Positions 10,722 to 21,600 of a stretch of DNA of 64,000 nt are shown here, one piece after another. Where the stretch lies: the NCBI RefSeq assembly GCF_030272615.1, contig NC_081413.1:21082501-21146500 (forward strand), read 5' to 3'. Numbering within the stretch: the stretch's first letter is position 1; each line of letters begins with the position of its first letter. The position numbers and the translations under genes were made by a program. The DNA comes from Cryptomeria japonica. Lineage: Eukaryota; Streptophyta; Pinopsida; Cupressales; Cupressaceae. Below the pieces are notes generated by a model. It was not told the DNA's origin. It saw only the letters and a list, made by a program, of their open reading frames with translations, and did not search any database.

Positions 10722-11900
10722 TGTAAAGGGGAAAATTAAGTGACTTGGCAATTTGCAACTAAGAAGTAGAAATCACCAAATAACCCATTTTCGCTTGAAA
10801 TGGGGAGATGCCTTTACATTCAAAAGAGGGGGGTAAATCCACTAGATTCAATCACTAACCAAATTAGGATTGAATACTAAGTAGACTAATTGAAATCAAA
10901 TGTGTTTGACCATCTTTTGTAAGTTAACTAGTTGAATTAAGACTAAGTGCAAGAAATGAAGACAAATCTGAGAAATCAATGAGTTGTAAATTTGGGATTT
11001 CGTCATGCACCTAGATCTTAGAAGTATGAGATGATTCAAAGTTTCTCAATAAAAACTACCAAAAGTAGTAGGAACTGTGTGCAGGGACCAATGACGCCCT
11101 CTCTTGGTCCTCTGAAATTTTCAATCATCGAAAAGAGATTTTTTGTCTCTGTGTTTGAAGCTTTTCTCAAGAGTTATAGCTCTGCACCTAATTTTTCTAC
11201 ATAGAAGGAAAGGGAAATGTGTTGGAGATAGGAGCTTGCCTTTAGGTCAAACCCTCATTTTGGAATTAACCAAGTGGTTGAGATAATGTAATTGAAATGA
11301 CTGAAAGTAGAAATCCTCCTCTTTGAGGGGATGTTAAATTGACTGAAAATGAAATGCTTATACCTCCTTCTGAATTTTTTCTTGCCTCCACATGGAATTA
11401 GGACTTCATGAATTAGGATGATGATCTTCTCTTCAATGCTTGAAATGTTGACTCTATTGTTGCTCCAAAGCTAGAAGGAAGACTAAAAAAGGCTCAATTT
11501 CTCTTGAATGCTTGAATGCTTGAAGGCCTCCTATGTGTGTTTGTGGATGTTTGATGATCATTAAATGAGAGGGGAAATCTCTCTTATACACTTGCTCGAA
11601 GGGAAAATGATTTAATTTTCTTACATGAGCTGACATAGAGGGGATTTTCCCGCTCAAATTTGAAATAGGTTAGAGGTTATAAAATAGGTCCCCATTAGGG
11701 AGGACCAGGGCACCACACTGTGGTCCTACCCTATTTTGGGATAGGATCAAAGTGGCAATGCGGTGCATCTTTCAACTAGATGGTATTTATGATATGTATG
11801 AGCATAATCAAGTCTCTGATCAAGCCAAGGGGTGCAAACACTAAGGCGATGACCAAAATGCAATAAAAAATTGTAAGGGGTGCAATTTTAGGATGCTACA
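10722..11900 (-). mobile_element. 5' LTR of the gag-only gypsy element
   Basis: About 1179 bp, starting TGTAGCATCC and ending CCCTTTACA on the minus strand, followed by the PBS. A degenerate TATA box lies near 11583-11590. GGACCA/TGGTCC inverted repeats lie at 11095-11110 and 11702-11726, flanking that TATA box. The target duplication CATGG follows at 11901-11905. Confidence 0.85.
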
Positions 11901-11905
11901 CATGG

Positions 11906-12393
11906 TAACCTCTATGTTGTACTTACATTACATTTGGAAAGATGATCGTTATGGAAGAGATAGGTGTTGTTGCTTCAGAAGTTTCTATGTGCAACGTGTT
12001 ATTGGATTATCTAGGTGTTACTTGTGACACAACTTACCTTTTGGCTTTGAAGATGGTTTTGAAAACCATGGGAGCATACCTCTTTGTGATGAGCTCTATT
12101 AATATGTTGATTCCTTAGTTGTTTTAAGAGAGAGATAGGTTGAAGGCATTGTTATGCTGCTGGAATTGTACTCGAAATCTCTATTGTAGCTACTCTCGAA
12201 GAGCATTAGCTCTGTGCATTGTATTGTAACCGTTGTTGCTGATAATACAATTGAGTTTGGCTTTTGGAGTGTGGGTTTTTTTTCCGAAAGGGTTTTCCCA
12301 CGTATATCTAGTGTTATGGTTTTATTTGTTCAATTTGATTTTGTGTGTTTATCTAATTTGAAATAGTTTAAAAGCTTGTAAGAAATTTCTGCA
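11906..12393 (+). mobile_element. Copia 3' LTR, second segment
   Basis: This continues the LTR interrupted at 3923. Near 12270-12302 it carries the stem GTGGG-TTTTTT...GGGTTTTCCCAC seen near the R region of many plant copia LTRs. The right end is placed at CTGCA (12393). No clean terminal repeat with TGTTGGG was found, so this border is approximate. Confidence 0.6.
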
Positions 12394-13092
12394 TCGCCTC
12401 TCCTATTAGATTTACCATTTGGAAGCATTATTTCACACTTTTGCTTCCTTTCAAAAGCAACCAATCATGTGATGCCACATCAACTGCACAAGTATAGAGG
12501 TCTCTTTTGCCCAACTAATGGTCTCACCTTTTTTGGGGCCGTTTTGGACACCTTGACAAAAAGCTGATGTTGATGATGTGGTCCTAAAACCTTAGTTATA
12601 AATAGAGGACATGTCAAATAAGCTATTGTAAAAAATTGAGATTGATTTGAAATTTCCATGTAACATTTTGAGAAACGTGAAGTTAAGGTGCACAACTACT
12701 AGATCCTCTCCTCTAACTAGTAAATATATTTTGTAGTCTAAAAGTTTGTTCTCATAGATAGACAGCATTAATAAAAAAAATTATTCCATTGGATCCACAG
12801 TCCATCGAAAATCACTCTAGAGATGATTAAAGTCGTCGATCAGACTTTAAAAATTAGGAAATGAGAAGGTACCTTCACATTAAAGTAACTTTACAAATAG
12901 AAAATCTTTGGGCTTACATCATGTGAAATTTGAAGAAGATAGCTTTTTGTGCTGTCAAGGAAATTGTGGTGAAGAAAGAACCGTTAATGTTCCCACTTTC
13001 TCCCACTTATCTCCTTTTCATTTGCTTTCCTGAATCCTGCGCATTCTCTGAATAGCTTATTGTCTTCTCGCAAGCAATCCTTTGCCTTTATT
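12394..13092. other. Intergenic, possible promoter
   Basis: No coding signal. A TATA-like TATAAATAG lies at about 12597-12605 on the plus strand, some 490 bp before the ATG of the membrane-protein pseudogene. A polyA-rich stretch lies near 12770. The link between TATA box and gene is only positional. Confidence 0.3.
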
Positions 13093-15543
13093 ATGGATAT
13101 ATCAGTCCGTGGATTTTTTACTGGTAGTGAGCATATCTGTTCTTGGGTTTCGACTTCCAATTGTTTTTTCTATATTATCTTCAGTTTAGGTAAGTTGTCA
13201 TTTGGATGCCTTCCAATCATTTTGATTAGAGACACGGTATGGAACGCGTTCAAGAAAAAAAAACATTGGATTCCACCAAGGTCTCTTGTTGTGGGTGCAC
13301 TTGTTCTTCAATTCTCTCCACTGCTTAACAAATTCTTCAATTTTCCTGAAAACAACCTTTCTGAATACCAGCAAGACAAGTAAAAGAACAACTTATTTAA
13401 ACAAATGGGACAATTTTATTTAAATATGAGCGTAACAGAGTTTGAAAGAGTACAAGCACGTGTGGACATAATTTACACTAGGAGAATTTTGTATTATAAT
13501 TGGGTGTCCGTTTTATGTGGGAGAGTCTCCATGTTTGTGTTATTAGGTTGCTTATTGCCTGGGGTAGCACGCCCTCTCTCCACTAATTTGTGGAATGATA
13601 TGGCTGCCCTCATCATAAGTTGTTCTTTAGCTCTCTTCCATATTTCTTACGAAACCCTTTTTATTAGTAAACTAGATTTTTATTCTTATTTGAATCCATA
13701 TATCTTGAATACGTGGAACCTTATAATGGTAGTAGTATTAGTAATTCTGGTTTTCCTTTTGGTTTCTGCTGCTCTTGGTGGTGTTAGTATTAGTAAAACT
13801 TTATCTCATAAAATACCTACCATATTTTTAGTTCAAAATTTCAATAGCCAGTTTGTATGGGAAAAGGTTGAGGAACGAGCAATTCGGTCACTATTTGTAG
13901 CTCGCACTGCCGATCCTCAATATATAGTGTCCAGATCAATTCTAACCTCATCCATAGGTTTCCTCATCACCATTTGCAATGGAGTTTTGATTTTTGAAAT
14001 CTGGCGCTTTACAACTTTGGGAGATTACGTTGTTGCATACTTTTTTGACATTAGGTTCATGCTTCGTTGCATGGTAATTGTAATGGGATCCATTATCATA
14101 TACTGGAGATGCATCACAGCAGTGGTATTCTTCCCAAAAAGACTCGGATAGAAATTATCCAGTCTAGCACATTTTTTTCAGATAAAGAATTTCTGGAAGA
14201 GACATTTGCTTGGCATTATAGAGAGCTTCAACACCAATGAAGAAAGTGGTGACAGGACCCTAGGAAAATTGATGATGAAGGTGTGTAGAATCACGAGATT
14301 CCATAAATTGCTTTATGTGCTTCATTACCTTTTTATCTCTTCCATCTTGCTGAGCAAAATTTGTTGGTTGTTAGCACATCTCTTGTTCTCCAACAAATAT
14401 CTGGCTAAGCTTCTCATGGGTTCGGCATATGATGAATTCTCCAATCTATCGAGAAGTGAAAATCACAGAGAAATTCTGTTGGGGAAGGCCTCTGAGTATG
14501 CTAAATATTTGATATCATTGGTTGTCATGCAGGGGGAGAATCCTGCAGGGGTATGAATAGGCAACAGAAAATTCATACAGGAAATAAAGGAACAGATGAG
14601 GAAAGGGGAAGAAGAGGGGAAAAACTGCAGTAAGTTGATATCTTTGCTAAAACCCAATTCTTCGCCAGATTTTTGTGCTGAAAGATGTGTGAGGTTCCAA
14701 ATTGGTCTTCTTACTGGAGTGGAGTTAGGAAGGGAGCTGGATGTTGAAAGGCAGCTAGATGTTGAAAGGGAGTTGAATGTGCACAAGTGTTCGCGGAAGC
14801 TGACAGTGGTCTCAATAATTGCTGTCATGATTGAACTTTCCTCGTTTATTCAGGATCAAGTTGATGCAGATAATATGGTGGATTCAATTATGGAAGCTTG
14901 CTCTCAAGCATGGAATATGATGGACATAATTGAAATTTCTGATAATGAAGCAGTTGAACTCAGTAAGACAGAAAACATTCTCTTCCAAAACCTGCATAAA
15001 ACACATAAATGGCTTGATTACAATCTTCCAAGCAGGAGGACTGTGGAAAGAACCCCAGCAGCACTCAAAGAAGCCATGGAGAGTCTTTTTGAGAAAGGAA
15101 AACAAATATCCATTGATTACCAGTCAAAAAAGTGGAGTGAAACAGTAGCAGGTTACAGCTTATATAAGCTAGGAGTATACATGAATTATCAGTCTACTAA
15201 TGCGGAGGTAATCCTCGATAAATTGCATGGTATGTTGGCAGATGTAATAGGGTCTTGCACAGTAAAAGCATTGGGTGTGCTAATGGAGGATTGCAAGAAA
15301 CAGGCATCTCTGTATAATGAGGAAAATATTTAAAAAATTGCAGGTGTTGCTGGGAAAGTAAAGGGTCTTACAGAAAATTTGGGATGGAAATTAAAATGGA
15401 TTGTAGACGAAGAGACTCAATCCCTTCAAAGCATATTGGCAAGAGACCAGGTTCCTGCAATCAAAAAGTATGCCAACCTTTCAGATGGGATAGATCATCA
15501 GGATATTTTATGTATCATAAATTATCTTGTACTAGACTTATAG
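13093..15543 (+). pseudogene. Multi-pass plant membrane protein, DUF4220/DUF594-like (tentative), four in-frame stops
   Basis: From ATG 13093 to TAG 15541 one frame of 817 codons is readable. It is broken by TAA at 13381, TAG at 14149, TGA at 14554 and TAA at 15331, with no frameshift. The N-terminal half has about seven or eight hydrophobic segments (for example CFFYIIFSLG, SMFVLLGCLLPGV, LIMVVVLVILVFLLVSAALG, GFLITICNGVLIFEIW, MLRCMVIVMGSIIIYW). The C-terminal half is soluble and mostly helical, with KLTVVSIIAVMIELSSF, then MEACSQAWNMMD. WIPPRSLVVGALVLQ near residue 60 resembles plant DUF4220 proteins, but I hold that name loosely. All four stops can come from one C-to-T change in CAA, CAG, CGA and CAA. 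Introns do not explain them: the intervals allowed by nearby GT/AG signals are under 60 bases. It could also be a processed copy of a live relative. Confidence 0.6.
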
Positions 15544-15726
15544 TTGTAGAAGCTAATCCTTTAGTTTAGTAATTGCTTTTTTTGTATGCATTGTCATTCT
15601 CCAATAATTATCTGTAACTTGCAGTTTCGCAATGTTAAGTATATAATAATTTGAAATCTCTCCCGAATGTCACGAGGAGAAGATCAGGAAACAACTGCAG
15701 TTTGGCACGAAAATAAAAATAGAATT

Positions 15727-15878
15727 TGTAAGATAAAATTAAATTGTATGAAATTTGTATGTTAGATTATTGTAATGAAAAGCCTCTATATAGAGAGACA
15801 ATATGTAATTCATTTTTATGAGAGAAATGAAGAAAGCTGAAGCTTTGTGTGACCAATTTTTGTGTTTTTCCTCTTACA
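15727..15878 (+). mobile_element. Very short LTR (152 bp), TRIM-like
   Basis: The segment starts TGTAAG and ends CTTACA, a perfect 6-bp terminal inverted repeat with the TG...CA ends of LTRs. It contains a TATA-like CTATATAGAG at 15784-15793. Four bases later comes a primer-binding site. An LTR this short fits terminal-repeat retrotransposons in miniature. No second copy was recognised downstream, so it may be a truncated element. Confidence 0.55.
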
Positions 15879-15882
15879 AAAG

Positions 15883-15895
15883 TGGTATCAGGACA
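15883..15895 (+). other. PBS for initiator methionine tRNA
   Basis: TGGTATCAGGAC lies four bases after the short LTR. It matches the usual plant TGGTATCAGAGC at 9 of the first 10 positions. Confidence 0.65.
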
Positions 15896-15899
15896 AGGT

Positions 15900-17288
15900 T
15901 GAGATCGTAAACCGGAAGCAGATCACGCCCAGCAGTAGATTTTAAGGTTTTATTACTTGTTTAATTTGAGTCAGGAAGAAGTGTAAAGGAAGAGTTCCCA
16001 GCTATTTTTGAAGCAGCCCACATTTTTTGTAATCATCAAGTTCGAACTATTTGATTGTTTGTTTAAGAAGACTTTACCAGCTCTAGTGATAAGTTTAATT
16101 TGCAACCTCCAAAATTAAGCAACTGTAATTTATTAGTCACAGAAATTAGAAGGAAGATGTATGTTACATCCCCCTCGTCAACCACAAAACCCAATAAATA
16201 AATAAGAATAAATCTGCCAGTCAAAGGGTCGGAGAGATAAAACTGCACGAAGGTATGAGCGTCCATTAATGCTGACCGATAGCAGAATTAATGGCGCATG
16301 GCCTTGGAATGTAGGAGGGCCCAGGTCAAAGCGTAATGTCGATCGCGTAATTATCCATCACTGGCAAGTCAAGGTGAAAATTTTAGCAGGGACTTTCATA
16401 AAACATGGTCTCAAAGTAGTATTTTTAGGTGGATATATATTTGAGGGATCTTCTTTAGCCAAGTGTCATGGTGTGGGGTATCCATTCTGCAAAAATCTGT
16501 TTGAGGTACGATTCCGGTTTCATCTTTTATAATGTCGAAACTTTACACTCAACAAGACTTGATCCATCGTGAATTCATTTATATTGAAAATAGTAACCCA
16601 ACTACCCTGCCCTTACAATCACCTCTGTAACAGCACTTGGTCAAGCTAAACATTTAAAGCAGAAGCTTCCCACTGCCCATTCTGGTTATTAAACTTGACA
16701 TTTAATTTGAAAAATTCTCACCACCATTCTAGATGTTTCTCTCATCTACCTTCAATGCATTTGCTTTGAATATGTATTCTAGATGGTTCTAAGACCTCTA
16801 TAAAAGGGGCATTATGAATGGGTCTGAGCATTAGGTATTTGGCTGATCAGTAGATCAAGAGATGGAGAATAAGTGAATGTTGTAGCATTCTGAATAGTTG
16901 TAAGATTATGTACATTCAGTTGATTAATGAGGATAAAGTGCTGAAGCACAGTTTGAAAGTTTTGTGTTTATCATATTATGGTTGTGTTTATTTTTGTATT
17001 TTGTGTTATGATTCTATCCATCCACTTTCATCAATTTAGAACTTTCCAATTTCAGCAACAAACCAAGGAAATAGTTTTAGATGGATAAAAACCTCATAAC
17101 TTGAGTGAGTAGGGTTTGGGGCGCTTTAAGGGTAGTTTGAAGGGAGAGAATGGTATGGAAGAGGGATTGGAGAGAAAACGTGGTAGAGAAGAAGAGTATA
17201 GATGATCTGGAGGTTGTGTAGCAGAAAAGACACTAGAGGCAGGGTGCATGTGAAGTATAGAGAGAAGGGAACACAAGGTGGTGTATAT
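15900..17288. other. No gene recognised; LTR-like promoter near 16797
   Basis: I see no convincing coding sequence. A good TATA box, CTATAAAAGGGG, lies at 16797-16808, followed by AT/GT-rich sequence typical of plant LTRs. LTR borders could not be fixed. Short frames at 16063-16266 (minus) and 16269-16532 (plus) match nothing I know. Confidence 0.35.
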
Positions 17289-17730
17289 TGTTGGAGTTAA
17301 TCACCAACTACTCCCACCTACTATGCCTCCGTAGACTTTTTTTCTTTCTCCACCACTGTTTCTTAAACTCCTCGTGCCTTCTCTAATACGCTTATAGGAT
17401 AGATTTTAATATTTAAAAATGTGATTGTAATTTGTCTATGATATCCCTGCACTAGATGTATAACATAGAAGTAAATGCATTGAATAATTTAGGAGTTTTT
17501 CTTGTTTCTCTTGTGCATATATATGGAAGAGTCTAGAAGTCTTATGATAACTCTTAATAGACAAAGTATGGCAGTTTTTTGTAAGTAGTATGAAAAAACA
17601 GGGACAAATATATATGGAGTTGTAGCAGCACCCGGAAAAGAAGCAAGAAATAGGGGAAGCTTATTGTCTATTTTTTATGGAACTCAAGTGTTGTAGTCTG
17701 TTATACAAATCAGACTGTATGGGTTTTGAT

Positions 17731-17835
17731 ATATATATATATGTGTGTGTGTGTGTGTCTGTATACATATATACATGTATATATATATGTATATATATAC
17801 ATGTATACATATATATACACATACATATACATGTA

Positions 17836-17878
<43 letters not shown>

Positions 17879-17930
17879 GTATATATATGTACACACACAC
17901 ACACAGATATACATACATGTATCTGTATGT

Positions 17931-17975
<45 letters not shown>

Positions 17976-17977
17976 AT
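17731..17977. repeat. Microsatellite block 1 (TA, TG, GTATGT, CA)
   Basis: Consecutive simple tracts: (TA)n, (TG)n, interspersed TATACATG, about eight GTATGT units at 17833-17882, (CA)n at 17891-17905 and 17929-17955, then (TA)n. Long frames across it in all phases are artefacts of the repeat. Confidence 0.95.
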
Positions 17978-18082
17978 TTTTCTGTACAAAAGGGTCATTT
18001 TTCTTTGTATTGTTTTAGCTGCTTCTCTTTGCTTTTTATATTCTCTATTTTTCTATTTTTCCTCTGCCTCTCTATCCAACAG

Positions 18083-18100
18083 TGCTATCAAAGTTGAAGG
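18083..18100 (+). other. First, mutated PBS copy
   Basis: TGCTATCAAAGTTGAAGG follows the first LTR end. The second copy at 18579-18596 reads TGGTATCAAAGCTGAAGG, so this copy has lost the G needed to pair with the tRNA CCA end. Confidence 0.8.
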
Positions 18101-18147
18101 TTAGTGGGTTGAATATTTCAAAGGTTTTTCAAGGAGATTAAGAGTTT

Positions 18148-18217
18148 GTATATATATACATATATACATATATACATACACATATATACATATATACATA
18201 TATACATATACACCTAC

Positions 18218-18264
<47 letters not shown>

Positions 18265-18470
18265 TACATATACACATACACATATATACATATATACATA
18301 TATACATACATATATATATATATACATATATATAAACACATATATACACACACACACACATATATATACATATATATACATATACATATACATATGTACA
18401 TATACATATGTACATATACATATGTACATATACATATGTATATATACATATGTATATATATATATATTCA
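18148..18470. repeat. Microsatellite block 2 (TATACA, ACACAT, CATATG)
   Basis: Tracts of TATACA, about eight ACACAT units at 18226-18275, (CA)n at 18345-18360, and CATATGTACATATA repeats up to 18460. The ACACAT tract is the complement of the GTATGT tract in block 1. Confidence 0.95.
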
Positions 18471-18578
18471 TAATTTTTTTGTACAAAAGGATCATTTTTC
18501 TTTGTATTGTTTTAGCTGCTTCTCTTTGCTTTTATATTTTCTGTTTTTCTATTTTTCCTCTGCCTCTCTATCCAACAG

Positions 18579-18596
18579 TGGTATCAAAGCTGAAGG
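18579..18596 (+). other. Second, intact copia PBS
   Basis: TGGTATCAAAGCTGAAGG lies one base after the LTR end and 73 bases before the gag ATG. It matches the initiator-Met type PBS at TGGTATCA-AGC. Confidence 0.8.
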
Positions 18597-18669
18597 TTAA
18601 TGGGTTGTAGATTTCAAAGGTTTTTCAAAGAGATTAAGAGTTTATCAAGAAAGATATTTATAGTCAGCA

Positions 18670-21600
18670 ATGACAGCTTCCAACACAAGTTTGACAAACC
18701 CACAAATTCCTCAGTTCAATGGAAATTTTTTTGATTACCAGACGATCACAATGAAGGTATTATTTTGTGCACAATATTTATGGGAGTTTGTTGAGAATGG
18801 CTACCAAGAACCAGTAGATGTAGCAACATATAATGCATTAAGTCAAGCAGAGAAAGACATATTCAAGGAAAATAAAAAGAAAGATTCAAAAGCCCTCTTC
18901 TTCATCTTTCAAGGAGTGAATGAAAGCATTTTTCCAAGGATTCAAGAAGCAACAAATTCCAAGAAAACATGGGACATTCTTCAAACAACCTATCAAGGAA
19001 TGGAAATGGTGAAAATAGCTAAGCTGCAAATGCTAAGAAGGGATTTTGAAACAATTTACATTATATCTCATGGTAAAATCATTAGACTCATTTTTCACTC
19101 AAATCATTGGATTGAAACCAAATTAGATCTCATGGTGAAAAACTTGAAGAAAGAAGAGTGGTTGAAAATATTCTGAGAAGTTTGCCTACAAGATTTGAAT
19201 CTATTGTGCTGGCCATATAAGAGACAAAGAATCTCTCATAGTTTTTAGTGGATGAGCTTCATGCTTCACTCATTTCTAATGAAAATAGAATGAGAAGGTA
19301 AACAAATTCAAATTTGGAGCATGCATTCAAAACACAAGTATCAATCAACCATTATAGAGGTAAGGGAAGAACAAATTTTAGAGGTAGAGCAAGAAATTCA
19401 TATAGAGGTGGAAGAGGCAGCCCATCAAACTTAAGTAGAAGAGGTAGCAGCCCATCAAGCTCAAGTGGAAGAGGCAACTATCAAACATCAACTCAAAATC
19501 AGCCCCAAAGCCAAAGGTATGACAAATCCTCAGTCCAATGTCATTACTACAAGAAATTTAGGCACTATTTAAGTGAATGTAGAAAGAAGCAATATGATTC
19601 TAGGCAATAAAGTGCAAATATTTTCAAGGAAAGGCAAACTTGGGATAAAATGTTCATAGCTTGTAATGTTGCACAAGAAAGTGAGAAATACATATGGTTT
19701 TTAGACTTAGGGTGTAGCAATCATATGAGTGGAAACTTAGAAATATTTTCAAGTTTGGATGAGAGTGTAAAATCAGATGTAACATTGGGGAATGACAACA
19801 AAGTTTCAGTTATGGGTAAAGGAAGTGTCAACATTCTAACCAAAAAGGGGGAGAAAAAACATATTTTAGATGTGTTTTTGTTCTTGGGAAAAAACATAAC
19901 TTAATGAGTATAGGGCAGCTCATTCAAAAGGGGTATATAGTCTTTCTCAAAAATAAAGAATGCACAATTTTAGATAAATTTCCAAATAATCAGCTTATAG
20001 AAAAAGTCCAAATGACAAGCAATAGAATGTTTCCCCTAAGGCTAAAACCAGATTTGAAGGTAGAGTTTGCTCAAGAACATAACTCAACAAATTCGCAAGT
20101 GCATAAAGAAAAAGTTGTAGCAGTCCCCCAAGTAATTTATCAAGCTGAAATTAAGGATGAAAATTGGGTATTGCACCTAAGATTCGGGCATCTCAACTTT
20201 GGAAGCTTAAACTTATTGCATAAGAAACGAATGGTGAAGGGGTTGCCACTAATAGAAAAACCAAATCAAGTATGTGAAGGATGCATTTGGGTAAGCAACC
20301 TAGAGAATCATTTCTAGTTGAAAAGTCAATTCATGCAAACAAGCCATTGGAGATTGTTCATTCAAATTTGAAAACACCCTCAATTGGTGGAAGATACTAC
20401 TTCTTGACATTCACTGATAATTACATAAGAAATATATGGGTCTAGTTTCTACAACATAAGCATGAGGTGTTTGATTATTTCCATCAATTCAAGACTTTTG
20501 TTTAGAAACAAAGTGGGCATCATATCAAAGCATTAAGAACAAATAGAGGTGGTGAATACATTTCAAATGACTTCATAAGATTTTTCAAAGACCGTGGAAT
20601 CCACAAACAATTCACTACAAGGTATACCCCTCAACAAAATGGCATAGCTGCAAGGAAAAATAGAACAATAATGGAAATGGCATGAAGCATGTTGACGGCA
20701 AAACATTTCTCAAATGAATATTGGGCTGAAGTTGTAGTATGTGTGACATATATAATTAATAGATGTCCCACTAAAAGTGTTATCAATATGATTTGGAAGA
20801 TGCATGGAGTGGAAAAAAACATAATGTTTCTCATATGAGAGTATTTGGATTTGTGGCATATGCACATTTGCTAGATGAGTTGAGAAGAAAGTTGGACAAC
20901 AAAGGAGAAAAATGTATATTTGTGGGATATAGTGATGAGTCAAAGGCATACAAGTTATACAATCCAATCGGAAAAAAGGTTATTATTAGAAGAGATGTGA
21001 AGTTTTTAGAATATGAAGCATGGGATGGAACTCTGGATAAAAAAATCAATATTGCAGCCAATGTATCAAAAGATGAAAATGAAGATTTGATATCAGCAAG
21101 TACTCCTTCAAATTTGACTCCTCCTAAACCCATTCAAGTTCAACCAAGTGGTCAAATGATACCTTTACCAAGTGTAAGGACAACCCCACACACTCAAGCA
21201 AATATTCCATCAAATGTGCAATTAACACTATCAACAATTGGCACTCTTGGTGTTGGGCCATCAAGCCCACCTTCAACAAATTCAAGTTTAAGGGAGATTT
21301 ATGAGCAAAATAAAGGTGGAAATAATGTAGATCAAACTTCTCTTTTTGCTTTATATTCACATGTAGATGATCCAATTCATTTTGAAGATGCTATTAAGGA
21401 AGAAAAATGGCTAAATGCAATGGATGAAGAAATTGATGCAATAGAAAAGAATGAAACATGGGATTTAGTTAGTCTTCCACAAGGAAAAGAGGTGATAGGA
21501 GTGAAGTGGGTTTAAAAAAAAAAATCGAATAAAAAATGGTGATGTGAAAAAATAAAAGGCAAGGCTTGTAGCAAAAAGTAAATCACAACAACCTGGGGTA

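Larger units (their letters stand above)
3924..11900 (-). mobile_element. Complete gag-protease-only Ty3/gypsy element with TSD
   Basis: A full element of about 7.98 kb in minus orientation. It has two LTRs (3924-5107 and 10722-11900), a PBS inside the right LTR, a PPT inside the left LTR, and a perfect 5-bp target duplication CATGG on both sides. The internal part holds a 1.0-1.3 kb AT-rich leader, gag, a CCHC-like knuckle, a retropepsin and a Pro-rich tail. I see no reverse transcriptase, RNase H, integrase or chromodomain motif between the protease and the PPT. It would need a helper element, like the TR-GAG or LARD classes. The coding part is now broken by stops. Confidence 0.85.
17289..18577 (+). 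mobile_element. Expanded 5' LTR of the copia element, with duplicated end
   Basis: Positions 17289-17730 match the start of the 3' LTR (22900-23338). In the 3' LTR a short (TA)n tract follows and then the end TCTGTACAAAATGATC...CCAACA. Here the tract has become a 260-bp mixed microsatellite, followed by the LTR end (to 18081), PBS and leader. A second 320-bp microsatellite and a second LTR end (to 18577), PBS and leader follow. Confidence 0.85.

Noticed and set aside
17661-18610. Many overlapping frames of 60-150 codons with Tyr/Ile/Cys/Val/His/Thr only
   Set aside because: They are translations of TA, TG, CA and GTATGT microsatellites in all phases, not genes.
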